A DNA stretch of 64,000 nt from Flavobacteriales bacterium UBA5081 (GCA_002415785.1 DIAJ01000037.1:3331-67330), one strand, 5' to 3'; positions 53,484-61,614 are shown, numbered from the stretch's first letter. Notes: generated from the letters alone by a model not told the origin. Translations and numbers: made by a program.

Positions 53484-55481
53484 ATGACAAAATATATTTT
53501 ACTGACTGTTTTTACCCTACTATCGTTCGGACAATTAACAGCACAAGACACATTACATATTGACAGTGCAAAACATTTAGACGAAGTTGTTGTAACTTAT
53601 CAAGCAGACAAACGGACACCTGTAACTTTTCAAAACATCTACTCAAAGACAATCAAAGAAAAATCAATAGGACAAGAACCATCATTTTTGCTTTCTGAAA
53701 CACCTTCAATTACCAACTATTCTGACGGTGGAAATTCGCAAGGTTATTCTTATTACAGAATTAGGGGAATTGACGAAACAAGAATTAACACGACATTTGA
53801 CGGAATGCCAATGAACGAACCCGAAGACCAAGGGGCTTATTTTTCAAACTATCCTGACATTCTTAATTCGGTCAGCAAAATTCAAATTCAACGTGGTGTT
53901 GGGACATCAAAAAATGGAGTAGCAAGTTATGGCGGTAGTGTGCAATTATTTTCACCAAATCTTGCCGACACAACTAAAACAACTTTCGGTTTAGGATATG
54001 GTGCTTTCAACAGTATGCGAGTGTTTGGCGAATACAACAGCGGAGTAAAAAACAAAAAAGCACTTTACGTTAGAGCATCGCAAATTTACTCGGACGGATA
54101 TAAATATCATTCTTCCAACAATTCACAATCCGTTTTTTTAAGCAGTGGGCTTTTCTATGACAAATCTATATGGAAACTCAACTTTTTGGCAGGACATCAG
54201 CAAAATGATATGGCGTGGATTGGCGTTTCAGATTCTTTGATTGACATAGACAGGCAAACTAATGCTAATAGCAAGCAGGAAAAAGACAGATTTTTTCAAA
54301 TGCTAACGCAATTACAAAACTCTTGGCAAATCAGTCGTTCTTCATCACTTCAATCAAGCATTTACTACACTTTTCTAAAAGGAAACTACGGATTTGACTA
54401 TAATAATTTCATAGGATTGTCTTCAACAGACGAATTATACAGTTATGCTTTCCTATCAAATTTTGTAGGCTTTTTCAGTAATTACACTTTTTCAAAAAAG
54501 CAATTTAATCTAACAACAGGACTTCACGGAAACATTTACAACCGACAACACACAGGAAGCGAAAAAACATAAGGACAACTTTATCAAAACACAGGTTACA
54601 AAAACGAAATAAGTGTTTTTACAAAAGCAGATTATACGTTTAAATGGTTTACATTTTTTGCTGACGTGCAGTATCGTTATGTCAATTTTGATTACAAAGG
54701 TGCGGTCGCTTTGCAAAAATTAGAATGGCATTTTATCAATCCAAAAGCGGGATTGAGCGTTGCTATCAAACCCAATTCCACACTTTATTACAGCGTTGGA
54801 TATACAGGACGAGAACCGACAAGAAACGATATGTTTGGCGGTAATGACGATTTGTTGGCAGACAGTTTGGGCAACGCAATTTTGTCCAATACAAAACCCG
54901 AATATGTGCTTAATCACGAATTGGGTTTTAGGTTTCAAAAAAGCAAACTGAATTTCGATGTGAACCTTTACTATATGGATTTTAAAAACGAAATTGTTTT
55001 GGACGGAAAGTTTGGTCCAAATGGTTTAGCTCTTACCAACAATGTTGAACAAAGTTTTAGAACAGGGCTTGAATTAAGCGTAAATTACAAGGTTTCAAAA
55101 CATTTTTCGCTTGTAAATAATTCATCTTTCAATTACAGTCGCATAAAAGAACAAACAGAAACATTTAGCCCAATACTTACGCCACTAATCATAATAAATC
55201 AAGAAGCTGTTTTTTCTAAAAACAATTTTTCAATAGCATTGTCAGCAAGATACCAACATCATTCATTCATTGACTTCGCTAATGAAGAAAAAGTGAATAG
55301 TTATTTTCTCTTGAACAGCAGAGCAAGTTACAGCATTAAAGATTTTCAATTTTCCGTATTTCTGAACAACATTACAAATTCTAAATACTTTAATCACGGA
55401 TATGTGGACTTTGACGGAAGCAAAAAGTATTTTGTTCAAGCGCCAATAAATTTTTACACATCAATTCAGTATAGTTTCTGA
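53484..55481 (+). pseudogene. TonB-dependent receptor with in-frame stop
   Basis: A 665-codon frame broken by one TAA at 54570-54572; the frame is the same on both sides (...GSEKT, stop, GQLYQNTGYKNE...). Signal peptide (1-20), plug domain (LDEVVVTYQADKR, TPSITNYSDGGNSQGYSYY, RIRGIDETRINTTFDGMPM, VEIQRGVGTS-like segment) and a 22-strand-type barrel ending in YTSIQYSF, the usual C-terminal aromatic. It would import a cofactor precursor, most likely nicotinamide riboside, across the outer membrane given PnuC and NadR next door. The two halves would be 362 residues and, after re-initiation, 271 residues. A sequencing error must be considered. Confidence 0.8.
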
Positions 55482-56107
55482 TGATATTTTTTGAAATAAA
55501 CGATATCGCTTTTGAAATAATCGGCTATCAAATCAGCTATATTGAGTTGATTGGCACATTGTTCGGGTTGTTGTCTGTTTATTTTGCATCAAGAGCCAAT
55601 ATACTTACTTGGGCAACAGGAATAATCAATGAAGTGTTTTTGTTCATTTTATTTTTCCAAATTCAACTTTACGCAGATATGTTTCTACAAGTTTATTTTT
55701 TTGTTGTTACTCTTTACGGTTGGTATAATTGGAAACAAAAACCGAAACAAAACAGCATCACGACAACCGAAAGCAAAACAAAAATTTGGTTTGCAAGTGC
55801 AATTATTGTTGGGACACTTATTGCAGGTTTTCTTTTTTCAAATATACACTTGTATTTACCTTATTATTTTAAAACAAAAGCCGCATTTCCGTTTGCCGAT
55901 TCATTCGTAATGGTGCTGAGTATTGCTGCGACCGTTTTGCTTGCTCAAAAGAAGCTTGAAACTTGGTATTTATGGATTGTAGTTGATATTATTTGCGTGT
56001 TCCTATTTTTCAAAAAAGGAATTGTCTTTTTAGCATTAGAGTATCTTGTCTTTCTTGGATTGGCAACTTATGGATTATTGAATTGGAAAAAGCAATTAAA
56101 CAATTAA
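55481..56107 (+). CDS. pnuC: Nicotinamide riboside transporter PnuC
   Basis: 208 residues, about seven membrane helices. PnuC hallmarks: LLSVYFASRANILTWATGI, the FFQIQLYADMFLQ stretch, and TLYGWYNWKQ with conserved tryptophans. It passes nicotinamide riboside through the inner membrane by facilitated diffusion; phosphorylation by NadR traps it. The ATG overlaps the receptor stop by one base and the next gene follows after 3 bases. Confidence 0.92.
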   Translation: MIFFEINDIAFEIIGYQISYIELIGTLFGLLSVYFASRANILTWATGIINEVFLFILFFQIQLYADMFLQVYFFVVTLYGWYNWKQKPKQNSITTTESKTKIWFASAIIVGTLIAGFLFSNIHLYLPYYFKTKAAFPFADSFVMVLSIAATVLLAQKKLETWYLWIVVDIICVFLFFKKGIVFLALEYLVFLGLATYGLLNWKKQLNN

Positions 56108-56110
56108 ACA

Positions 56111-57112
56111 ATGGTTAAAGCATTTATATTCGGAAAGTTTCTGCCTTTTCACAAAGGACACGAAGCAATGATAAATTTTGCTTTGACTAAATGTGATTTC
56201 CTTACGGTTTTAGTTTGTTGTAGCGATAAAGAAAATATGCCTGCCACGACAAGACAAAAGTGGATTGAAAAAACTTTTGAAACAGAAAGAAAAATTGAAA
56301 TCAAAAGCTACAATTATTTAGAAAGTGAATTGCCTAACTCCTCCGAATCTTCGCAAGAAGTTTCAAAGGTTTGGTCAGCAAAATTCAAAGAGTTTTTTCC
56401 CGATTATGATTTAGTAATTACATCGGAAGAATACGGAAATTATGTTGCTTCGTTTATGGACATAAAACATATTGCTTTTGATATTCCAAAGCAACTATTT
56501 CCTGTTTCGGCTACTGCTGTTCGTAATGACATTTTTGCAAATTGGAAATTTTTACCTGACAGCGTAAAGCCAGATTTTGCAATTAAAGTTGTGGTTCTTG
56601 GGACAGAAAGCACAGGAAAAACAACATTGACCGAACGTCTTGCCAAATATTTTAATTGTAGTTCAGTAAAAGAAGCAGGCAGGGACTTAATTGCTAATTC
56701 CAACTCATTTGAATTTGACGACTTACATCTTGTTGCTACGGAACACGCCAAACGTATTGACACAGCGATTTTTGAACAAAGCCCGCTTATCATCATTGAC
56801 ACGGACATACACATAACAAAATCTTACGCCAACTTCATATTTGACAAGACACTTGAAATTGAAAGCAGAATCTATAATTCCAACAAAGCGGACATATATC
56901 TGTATCTCAACAATGACGTAGAATATGTGCAAGACGGGACACGTTTAAGTGAAAGCGACAGAAATTTGTTAGACATTTCACACAGACAAATTTTGCAACA
57001 ACACAACATTGACATTACAGAAATAACAGGCGATTGGGAACAACGATTTGACAAAGCGGTAACGACAATAAAACAAGTGATAGAAACGAACGACAAGAAG
57101 CACAGCCCATAA
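56111..57112 (+). CDS. nadR: NadR-type NMN adenylyltransferase/ribosylnicotinamide kinase
   Basis: 333 residues. The N-terminal nucleotidyltransferase (1-160) has GKFLPFHKGHEAMI with the HxGH motif. The C-terminal kinase (about 160-333) has Walker A GTESTGKTTLTERL and IIIDTDIHIT. It phosphorylates nicotinamide riboside to NMN and adenylates it to NAD. There is no N-terminal repressor domain as in enteric NadR. The stop codon TAA lies inside the R'' core of the attC-like site. Confidence 0.94.
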   Translation: MVKAFIFGKFLPFHKGHEAMINFALTKCDFLTVLVCCSDKENMPATTRQKWIEKTFETERKIEIKSYNYLESELPNSSESSQEVSKVWSAKFKEFFPDYDLVITSEEYGNYVASFMDIKHIAFDIPKQLFPVSATAVRNDIFANWKFLPDSVKPDFAIKVVVLGTESTGKTTLTERLAKYFNCSSVKEAGRDLIANSNSFEFDDLHLVATEHAKRIDTAIFEQSPLIIIDTDIHITKSYANFIFDKTLEIESRIYNSNKADIYLYLNNDVEYVQDGTRLSESDRNLLDISHRQILQQHNIDITEITGDWEQRFDKAVTTIKQVIETNDKKHSP

Positions 57113-57238
57113 CAAGGGTTTGGCGTAATGGCGGGTGAAGTGCTTCGTATGAACATTATTGTTAAACTTGAACTTTGGTGCTTCGTGTCAACAGCAGTGC
57201 TATAATGCCGCCACTACGCCAAGCCCCGACCGTTAGCG
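57107..57238 (+). repeat. attC-like palindrome after nadR
   Basis: Left arm CCATAACAAGGGTTTGGCGTAATGGCGG; right arm CCGCCACTACGCCAAGCCCC, then core GTTAGCG (57232-57238). The arms pair over about 25 bases with small bulges around a loop of about 65 bases. This is the clearest attC-like element in the window. Confidence 0.6.
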
Positions 57239-57250
57239 ACAAGCTAAAAA

Positions 57251-57306
57251 ACACGTGTAAATCAAATAAAAAAAACACGTGAATTGAAAATTAATTTGTA
57301 ACTTTG
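57251..57306 (+). promoter_or_regulatory. Promoter and paired CACGTG boxes of the PIN toxin operon
   Basis: TAACTTTG at 57299-57306 is a perfect -7 element. Upstream lie two CACGTG boxes (57252-57257 and 57276-57281), 24 bases apart, each preceded by A-rich DNA. They are plausible binding sites for the antitoxin, which often represses its own operon. Confidence 0.45.
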
Positions 57307-57333
57307 TAATTGAACTTAAAAGAGTTAATTAAA

Positions 57334-57585
57334 ATGAACACAAAGTTAACATTGACAATAGAACGGGATATAATTGAACGAGCTAAAAGTTATGCGAAAG
57401 ATAAGAATCGTAGTTTATCTGATATAATTGAAAACTATTTGAAAATTCTTACTGAAAAAGAACAAAAAAACGAAGACCAAAAACTTAATCCAATTGTCGA
57501 ATCATTAAAGGGTTCATTTAAGATGCCAAAAAATATGGATTATAAAAAAGAACTTAAAAACCGTTTAGAAGAAAAATATTTATAA
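57334..57585 (+). CDS. Ribbon-helix-helix-like antitoxin (DUF6364 type)
   Basis: 83 residues. The N-terminal part (TKLTLTIERDIIERAKSYAKDKNRSLS, shown here in pieces: TKLTLTIERDIIERAKSYA and NRSLSDIIENYL) has the strand-helix-helix pattern of a ribbon-helix-helix DNA-binding fold; the C-terminal half would wrap the toxin. The ATG at 57334 is used; the TTG at 57310 is too near the -7 element. It overlaps the PIN toxin gene by one base. Confidence 0.8.
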   Translation: MNTKLTLTIERDIIERAKSYAKDKNRSLSDIIENYLKILTEKEQKNEDQKLNPIVESLKGSFKMPKNMDYKKELKNRLEEKYL

Positions 57586-58019
57586 TGGATAAAGTTCTTA
57601 TCGACACAGATGTTTTAATGGATTTCTTTTTCGACAGAAAACCATTTGCAAAGTATTCAACAGAATTAATCAATCTTTGTGCAGAAAAACAAATACAAGG
57701 GTTTACAACACCGGTAATTATTTCAAATGTCTATTACTTATTGCGTAAAACTGCAAAACACAACATCATTGTAGAAAAAATAAAACAGCTTTTGACAATT
57801 ATCGAAATTGTAAAAATGGACAAAAATGCAGTTATGAACGCTTTAAATTCAGAGTTCAAAGATTTTGAGGATGCCTTACAAAACTTTTCGGCAATTGAAA
57901 ACGGACAAATTAAAATTATTTTAACGAGAAATTTAAAAGATTTTAAAAAGAGTGAATTAGCCATTTTGACACCTGAAACATATTTAAAAGGAAAAGCCAG
58001 TGGCTATCAATGGCTATAA
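57585..58019 (+). CDS. PIN-domain toxin (VapC-like ribonuclease)
   Basis: 144 residues. PIN acidic residues: the Asp pair in VLIDTDVLMDFFFDR, the FKDFEDALQ aspartates and the late acidic TRNLKDFKKS. As in VapC toxins, it probably cleaves RNA when released from the antitoxin encoded immediately upstream. Stop codon TAA overlaps the left end of the next attC-like element. Confidence 0.86.
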   Translation: MDKVLIDTDVLMDFFFDRKPFAKYSTELINLCAEKQIQGFTTPVIISNVYYLLRKTAKHNIIVEKIKQLLTIIEIVKMDKNAVMNALNSEFKDFEDALQNFSAIENGQIKIILTRNLKDFKKSELAILTPETYLKGKASGYQWL

Positions 58020-58117
58020 ACAATTGGGGCGAAAGTGCTAAAACTAAAGTATAAACATAAAATAAAGGTCGATGCTAAACCGAAAAAGTTAGGGTATAAA
58101 ATCCCCAACTGTTCATA
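58014..58117 (+). repeat. attC-like element interrupted by an intron fragment
   Basis: Left arm ATAAACAATTGGGG pairs with CCCCAACTGTTCAT near 58103-58116. The inner DNA (GTGCTAAAACTAAAG..., AATAAAGGT..., AAACCGAAAAAGTT) resembles the inside of the element at 10244-10375. In that element the right arm continues after CTCATA with ACGATACCGTTGTGC. Here the sequence changes after TTCATA to GTGTGCC, the start of a group II intron, and the final core has been displaced or lost. The GTTAGCA at 58412-58418 is a possible remnant of it. Confidence 0.5.
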
Positions 58118-58408
58118 GTGTGCCAAGAAGCAGCCACTGCAATAAAATGGCTGCATGCTGTAAATAAGATGATGGTAGGTCCATCAGAGTCGTTGTATAG
58201 GCAAGGTCTCTAAACCACCTAAAGGTGCTGTGAGGGCAACGTCACGGTATTGAGCGTTTAGGAGAATCTAGCCCATGAGGTTAGCAGGTATGAATAAAGG
58301 AGTTGAACGAGTCTACCTGTCGGTAGACAGGAGTGAACCATTGATGAGGTGTCGAGAAGTGGGTACCTCCAGTCAAAAGCTACGAAGTATGACACGGAGT
58401 GAAAAAGT
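58118..58408 (+). mobile_element. 5' fragment of a group II intron
   Basis: It starts GTGTGCC, fitting the GUGYG 5' end of group II introns, and continues with domain I-like phrases seen in bacterial introns: GATGATGGTAGGTCC, AAAGGTGCTGTGAGGGCAACG, GGTATTGAGCG, GAATAAAGGAGTTGAACGAG and CAGGAGTGAACC. There is no reverse-transcriptase ORF and no domain V, so it is truncated and cannot splice alone. The 3' limit is approximate. Confidence 0.65.
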
Positions 58409-58454
58409 AGAGTTAGCAATAACTTTAACTACATATTAATTTTAAATACAGCAA

Positions 58455-58865
58455 ATGAAACTGTCTAAAGAACAAATTTCAGAAATAGCAGAACTGCTCG
58501 ATTGTGGAATGATTTGTTTTTACCATCGACCGACAGGAACAATTGAATCTCATCCCGATCCAAACAGTCCATTTTTTGATCCTGAACCTTGGCAAGATAC
58601 CATCGACAGAATTGAAAACGATTGGGGCAATTACGACAGATTTGAAAAAATGGATTCTACTCAGGGATTTCAACTAATGGAAGATTTTGCCTACTCTCTG
58701 ACGGATGAAAAATTCAGAGATAAAATTATTGAACGGCTTTCAAGGCGACGACCTTTCCGGAATTTTAAAAACCTAATTGACTCATCAGACTATCGACAAA
58801 GTTGGTTTGACTTCAAAAAAAACGCTTACATCGACTTCGTGAAAAAACAAATTGAAATTAAGTAA
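58455..58865 (+). CDS. UPF0158-family protein
   Basis: 136 residues. Matches the UPF0158 pattern: LSKEQISEIAELLDCGMICFY, NDWGNYDRFEKMDSTQGF, MEDFAYSL, and RPFRNFKNLIDSS..YRQSWFDFK. Biochemical role unknown; often carried on accessory DNA. It lies just after the intron fragment and may be cassette cargo, but no palindrome follows it. The region 58866-58973 holds nothing recognisable apart from a CCGTTGTAG word. Confidence 0.8.
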   Translation: MKLSKEQISEIAELLDCGMICFYHRPTGTIESHPDPNSPFFDPEPWQDTIDRIENDWGNYDRFEKMDSTQGFQLMEDFAYSLTDEKFRDKIIERLSRRRPFRNFKNLIDSSDYRQSWFDFKKNAYIDFVKKQIEIK

Positions 58866-58973
58866 GACTTTACCTATTAACCGTTGTAGATTGTTTGAGT
58901 AAAAATGAAGATATTGTGAAAATAAATGTAAGCGAGAAAGTGAAGATTGGAATTTTAAGGAACGGACTGTGCT

Positions 58974-58981
58974 TATATTTG
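58974..58981 (+). promoter_or_regulatory. -7 element of the ribosome hibernation factor gene
   Basis: TATATTTG, perfect TAnnTTTG, giving a leader of about 35 bases before the ATG at 59024. Confidence 0.5.
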
Positions 58982-59023
58982 TAGGTCAATGAAATAAGGC
59001 ACAAATCAATTTAAATTTATAAG

Positions 59024-59338
59024 ATGAAAATACAATTTAACACCGACAAAAACATTCATGGTACGGAGCAATTGGAGTCAGTTGTGTCTGAAAAAATTAA
59101 TCATGGTTTAAAGCACTATGCCGACAAAATTAGTAGAGTAGAGGTGCATCTTTCTGATCAAAATGCCGAAAAAGCCGGTCCCGACGATGTACAGTGTAAA
59201 TTAGAAGCTAGGGTTGAAGGTTTGCAGCCAATGATAGTGACCAGTGCAAATGAGTCAAAAGAAAGAGCAGTAGATGATGCAGTAGATAAAATGAAGGCGA
59301 CTTTGAATACTGCTTTTGGTAAAATAAGAAACAGATAA
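59024..59338 (+). CDS. Short ribosome hibernation-promoting factor (HPF/RaiA family)
   Basis: 104 residues, the short form. It binds the 30S decoding centre and inactivates ribosomes in slow growth. Family features: KIQFNTDKNIHGTEQLE at the start, VEVHLSDQNAEKAGPDD in the middle, and the helix DDAVDKMKATLNTAFGKIRNR split as DAVDKMKATLNTAF. No C-terminal dimerisation domain. It lies between the accessory genes and the second ssb copy. Confidence 0.9.
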   Translation: MKIQFNTDKNIHGTEQLESVVSEKINHGLKHYADKISRVEVHLSDQNAEKAGPDDVQCKLEARVEGLQPMIVTSANESKERAVDDAVDKMKATLNTAFGKIRNR

Positions 59339-59413
59339 TACAATACTTGTTTTAGGCTTTTTTTCGAATAGGTGGCAGTTTTTAACTGCTAGTAATTGAT
59401 GATTTTATCATAC

Positions 59414-59444
59414 AAAAAAAGGCAGCCCCTCGGCTGCCTTTTTT
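59414..59444. terminator. Bidirectional terminator between raiA-like and ssb copy 2
   Basis: AAAAAGGCAGCC-CCTC-GGCTGCCTTTTTT: perfect stem, A run on the left, T run on the right. It can end both the hibernation factor and the ssb transcripts. Confidence 0.8.
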
Positions 59445-59464
59445 ACTACCTTGATTTTTAAGGT

Positions 59465-59809
59465 TTAGCTTTTGCTTTTGTTGTCCATAAACAATAGCTC
59501 ATTAGCCACTACTTCGGTAATGTAGCGTTTTACGCCATCTTTGTCTTCGTACTGGCGGTTGTTGAGTTTACCCTCAATCGTTACTTTGCTGCCTTTTTGT
59601 AGATACTTTTCAGCTAATTCAGCAGTTTTGCCCCAAGCCACCACTTGATGCCATTGCGTATCTTCTTGCTTTTCAACTTTGGCGTTTTTGTAATAGTCGG
59701 TGGTGGCTACTGAAAAACGCGCCAACATCTTGTTGTTTTCTGTAGTTTTTACTTCCGGATTTGCACCCAAGTTTCCGATTAATTGCACTTTGTTTTTTAA
59801 TGAACTCAT
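59465..59809 (-). CDS. ssb: Single-stranded DNA-binding protein, short, copy 2
   Basis: 114 residues, nearly identical to copy 1 (Asn for His near 13, Val for Ile near 31, Val for Gly near 45, end DNKSKS). One OB fold, no linker and no acidic C-terminal tail. A conserved TAACCTTTG-like promoter element lies about 70 bases upstream in both copies. Which copy is ancestral cannot be told by eye. Confidence 0.93.
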   Translation of the reverse strand: MSSLKNKVQLIGNLGANPEVKTTENNKMLARFSVATTDYYKNAKVEKQEDTQWHQVVAWGKTAELAEKYLQKGSKVTIEGKLNNRQYEDKDGVKRYITEVVANELLFMDNKSKS

Positions 59810-60021
59810 GATAATAAAGTTTTAGTTAATAAATTGAGTTAATTAGCTGCCGACTGCTTTTTCGAACAATCGACGGTGCAAAGGTTAGATGCCCTCCAAA
59901 CTTTATTCGGTTAATAAATATTTAGTTACGTTTAATTTACGTTTGTAAACGTTTGCAAATAGTTTTATTCTTGATTAATAGTGTTTTATTGCAAAATAAA
60001 ACTTTATCGATTTTTATATTG

Positions 60022-60084
60022 TTTTGCTAATTAAATGGATAGTGCTTAAAAAAAGTACTAAGTTTATGCGGATATTTATAAGTT
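60022..60084 (+). other. attI-like docking block 2
   Basis: 63 bases equal to 53357-53418 but for one substitution and one inserted A. It ends in GTT (60082-60084) at which another, unrelated cassette begins. The pair of blocks followed by different DNA defines the same crossover point twice. Confidence 0.4.
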
Positions 60085-60909
60085 GTGGTGCATTAAAAAA
60101 ATGAGATATATTCAGACATTCATTTCATTGTTGATTATAATATTACTCGTATCTTCTTGTAATCAAGATAAGATTGAGCAAATTAATCAGCTAAAATCCG
60201 AAAAAGAAGAATTAACTATTGAAATACAATTACTTAGCGAAAAGATAGATAGCTTATTAGAAACTCCAGCTATTCAATTTCAAAATATTCTAAGTAATAA
60301 AAAAATAAATTTAAATGATACATCATCTATTGATGCGTATTTAAAATTTAAGCAAAAGTATCCCAATTCAATTTGGACTAATCTAGCACTTTTTCAAATA
60401 AACAAAATTGAAAATAGTAAAAAGGAAGAGGCCATTGACACTGCTGAAGATCATGTTTTCGGGAATTGGAAATGGGTCAGTAGTTTTAATGCTTGGTTTT
60501 TGAGTGATGCAACTCCAGAAAATACCGACAAAACAGAATCAATCCTGATGAAATCTGACTATAACTGTTTATTTTACAAAAATGGAGAATTACAGAAAAG
60601 AGATAAGTTTGAAATTGAATCTTTTATTGATAATCAAAATAGAATATTAGTATATGTTAATTTTGAGAATGAAAAAGATATAGTGGGAAATTTAGAACCT
60701 CCATATAAGTTTATGACACTTATTCCTAATTGTGAAGACTGTACCTATAAAACTTATAAAAAAGTAGATTAAAAAACGCACCACAACAGCACCTAAGAAA
60801 ACATGGGGTGGACAGTGGTAAACGCTAAGTTCGTTCTTCGTGGTTAAATTTGTCACGGGCGGACAAGTAAGGGCTTCGAAAGCCCCACGTTTCTTAGCTG
60901 CAAAACGTG
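60083..60909 (+). mobile_element. Integron-type gene cassette with coiled-coil lipoprotein
   Basis: It starts in GTTGTGGTGC (60082-60091), and its palindrome opens with GCACCACAAC (60778-60787), the exact reverse complement over 10 bases. One rightward gene, 827 bases in all. Confidence 0.55.
60101..60772 (+). CDS. Coiled-coil lipoprotein of unknown function
   Basis: About 223 residues. Lipoprotein signal with lipobox LLVSSC, a coiled coil (about 25-55: KIEQINQLKSEKEELTIEI) and a C-terminal domain starting GNWKWVSSFNAW that resembles lipocalin-like stress domains of Bacteroidota; a cysteine pair (CEDC) lies near the end. The ATG at 60101 begins the signal peptide; a TTG at 60083 is within the cassette core site and is rejected. 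Single gene of its cassette. Confidence 0.65.
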   Translation: MRYIQTFISLLIIILLVSSCNQDKIEQINQLKSEKEELTIEIQLLSEKIDSLLETPAIQFQNILSNKKINLNDTSSIDAYLKFKQKYPNSIWTNLALFQINKIENSKKEEAIDTAEDHVFGNWKWVSSFNAWFLSDATPENTDKTESILMKSDYNCLFYKNGELQKRDKFEIESFIDNQNRILVYVNFENEKDIVGNLEPPYKFMTLIPNCEDCTYKTYKKVD

Positions 60910-60915
60910 TTGGCG
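60781..60915 (+). repeat. attC-like palindrome after the coiled-coil lipoprotein gene
   Basis: Left arm CCACAACAGCACCTAAGAAAAC...GGGG; right arm CCCCACGTTTCTTAGCTGC, then core GTTGGCG (60909-60915). The arms pair over about 25 bases with bulges. It starts 8 bases after the gene's stop codon. Confidence 0.55.
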
Positions 60916-60930
60916 ATAATTAAAAGAATT

Positions 60931-61437
60931 ATGAAAAAAAGACTGTTGAATATATTGATTTGCCTAACCTTAATAGGGCTAGGTGGGTGTGCCTCGATTA
61001 TTAATTCAACGGGACAGACTGCTTTCAGTTCAGACATTAAAAATATTTCACTGGTTTGCTGGACTCCTGATAACGTAAAGAAATTTAGCATGGAATTGTG
61101 CGCTAGCTTGAAGCAAGAACTAAAACAAAGTGGTATAGAAGCTACCACTAAAGTTATCAGTGAAATGGATCCAAGTTTAAGTTCTGGCAGCTCAGAAATA
61201 ACGACAGACCAACAGTCCGATTTGGTAATGACAATCAATCACATACGAGTTTCGCTTTACAACGGACAACCTAGCAACACATTATTAAATATAGAACTGC
61301 TCGACCCAAAAGAAAATAAAAAGATTTGGGCAGCCCGAATCTATACGAAAGGTTCTAACATAACAGGGCCTGGCAATCCAGAAAAAGTAGCCACTGAAAT
61401 TATGGCTCAGATGAAGGTAGATGGGTTGAAAATTTGA
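60931..61437 (+). CDS. Small lipoprotein of unknown function
   Basis: About 168 residues. Lipobox GLGGC after a hydrophobic signal, then a mixed alpha/beta domain (SLVCWTPDNVKKFSMELCASL, DLVMTINHIRVSLYNG, KKIWAARIYT) like DUF4136-type outer-membrane lipoproteins, but not certain. The ATG at 60931 is used; a GTG at 60907 is inside the attC core region. Cassette cargo between two palindromes (crossovers at 60909 and 61580); its start (GTTGGCG) and R'' (CTACAAC) do not match well. Confidence 0.65.
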   Translation: MKKRLLNILICLTLIGLGGCASIINSTGQTAFSSDIKNISLVCWTPDNVKKFSMELCASLKQELKQSGIEATTKVISEMDPSLSSGSSEITTDQQSDLVMTINHIRVSLYNGQPSNTLLNIELLDPKENKKIWAARIYTKGSNITGPGNPEKVATEIMAQMKVDGLKI

Positions 61438-61454
61438 AGTAAAGAAAAAACTAC

Positions 61455-61586
61455 CTACAACACAAGGCTATAGCCAATGTGGGCTGCACGTTTAAAAATG
61501 AGTATTTTGCACTTATTAAAAATTATCAACGGTTGACAAAGACTCGGTTCTAAAACCCACACTGTCTATAGCCGAAACCGTTGATA
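61455..61586 (+). repeat. attC-like palindrome after the small lipoprotein gene
   Basis: Left arm CTACAACACAAGGCTATAGCC...GTGGG; right arm CCCACACTGTCTATAGCCGAAACC, then core GTTGATA (61580-61586). The arms pair over about 25 bases. A second GGTTGACAA occurs in the loop. Confidence 0.55.
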
Positions 61587-61614
61587 AAAACCTAAAACTC
61601 GAAAATTGACTTCA

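Larger units (their letters stand above)
53417..57232 (+). mobile_element. Three-gene nicotinamide riboside cassette
   Basis: About 3.8 kb. It begins in GTTATGGGC (53416-53424), and its palindrome opens with GCCCATAAC (57105-57113), the exact reverse complement over 9 bases. It contains a TonB receptor, PnuC and NadR in one direction with small gaps, ending in an attC-like element. That is large for an integron-type cassette, most of which hold one gene. No integrase is present in the window. Confidence 0.55.
59413..60084. repeat. Duplicated ssb segment, copy 2
   Basis: Second copy of 52753-53418. It includes a terminator with a perfectly paired stem, ssb copy 2, its promoter region and the 63-base end block. 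The copies agree closely in ssb and for about 70 bases on its 5' side, diverge for about 75 bases, then agree again in the end block. Confidence 0.85.

Noticed and set aside
58866..58890. CTATTAACCGTTGTAG as a possible collapsed attC site after the UPF0158 gene
   Set aside because: It contains AAC and GTT cores side by side but no palindromic arms, so it cannot be told from chance.
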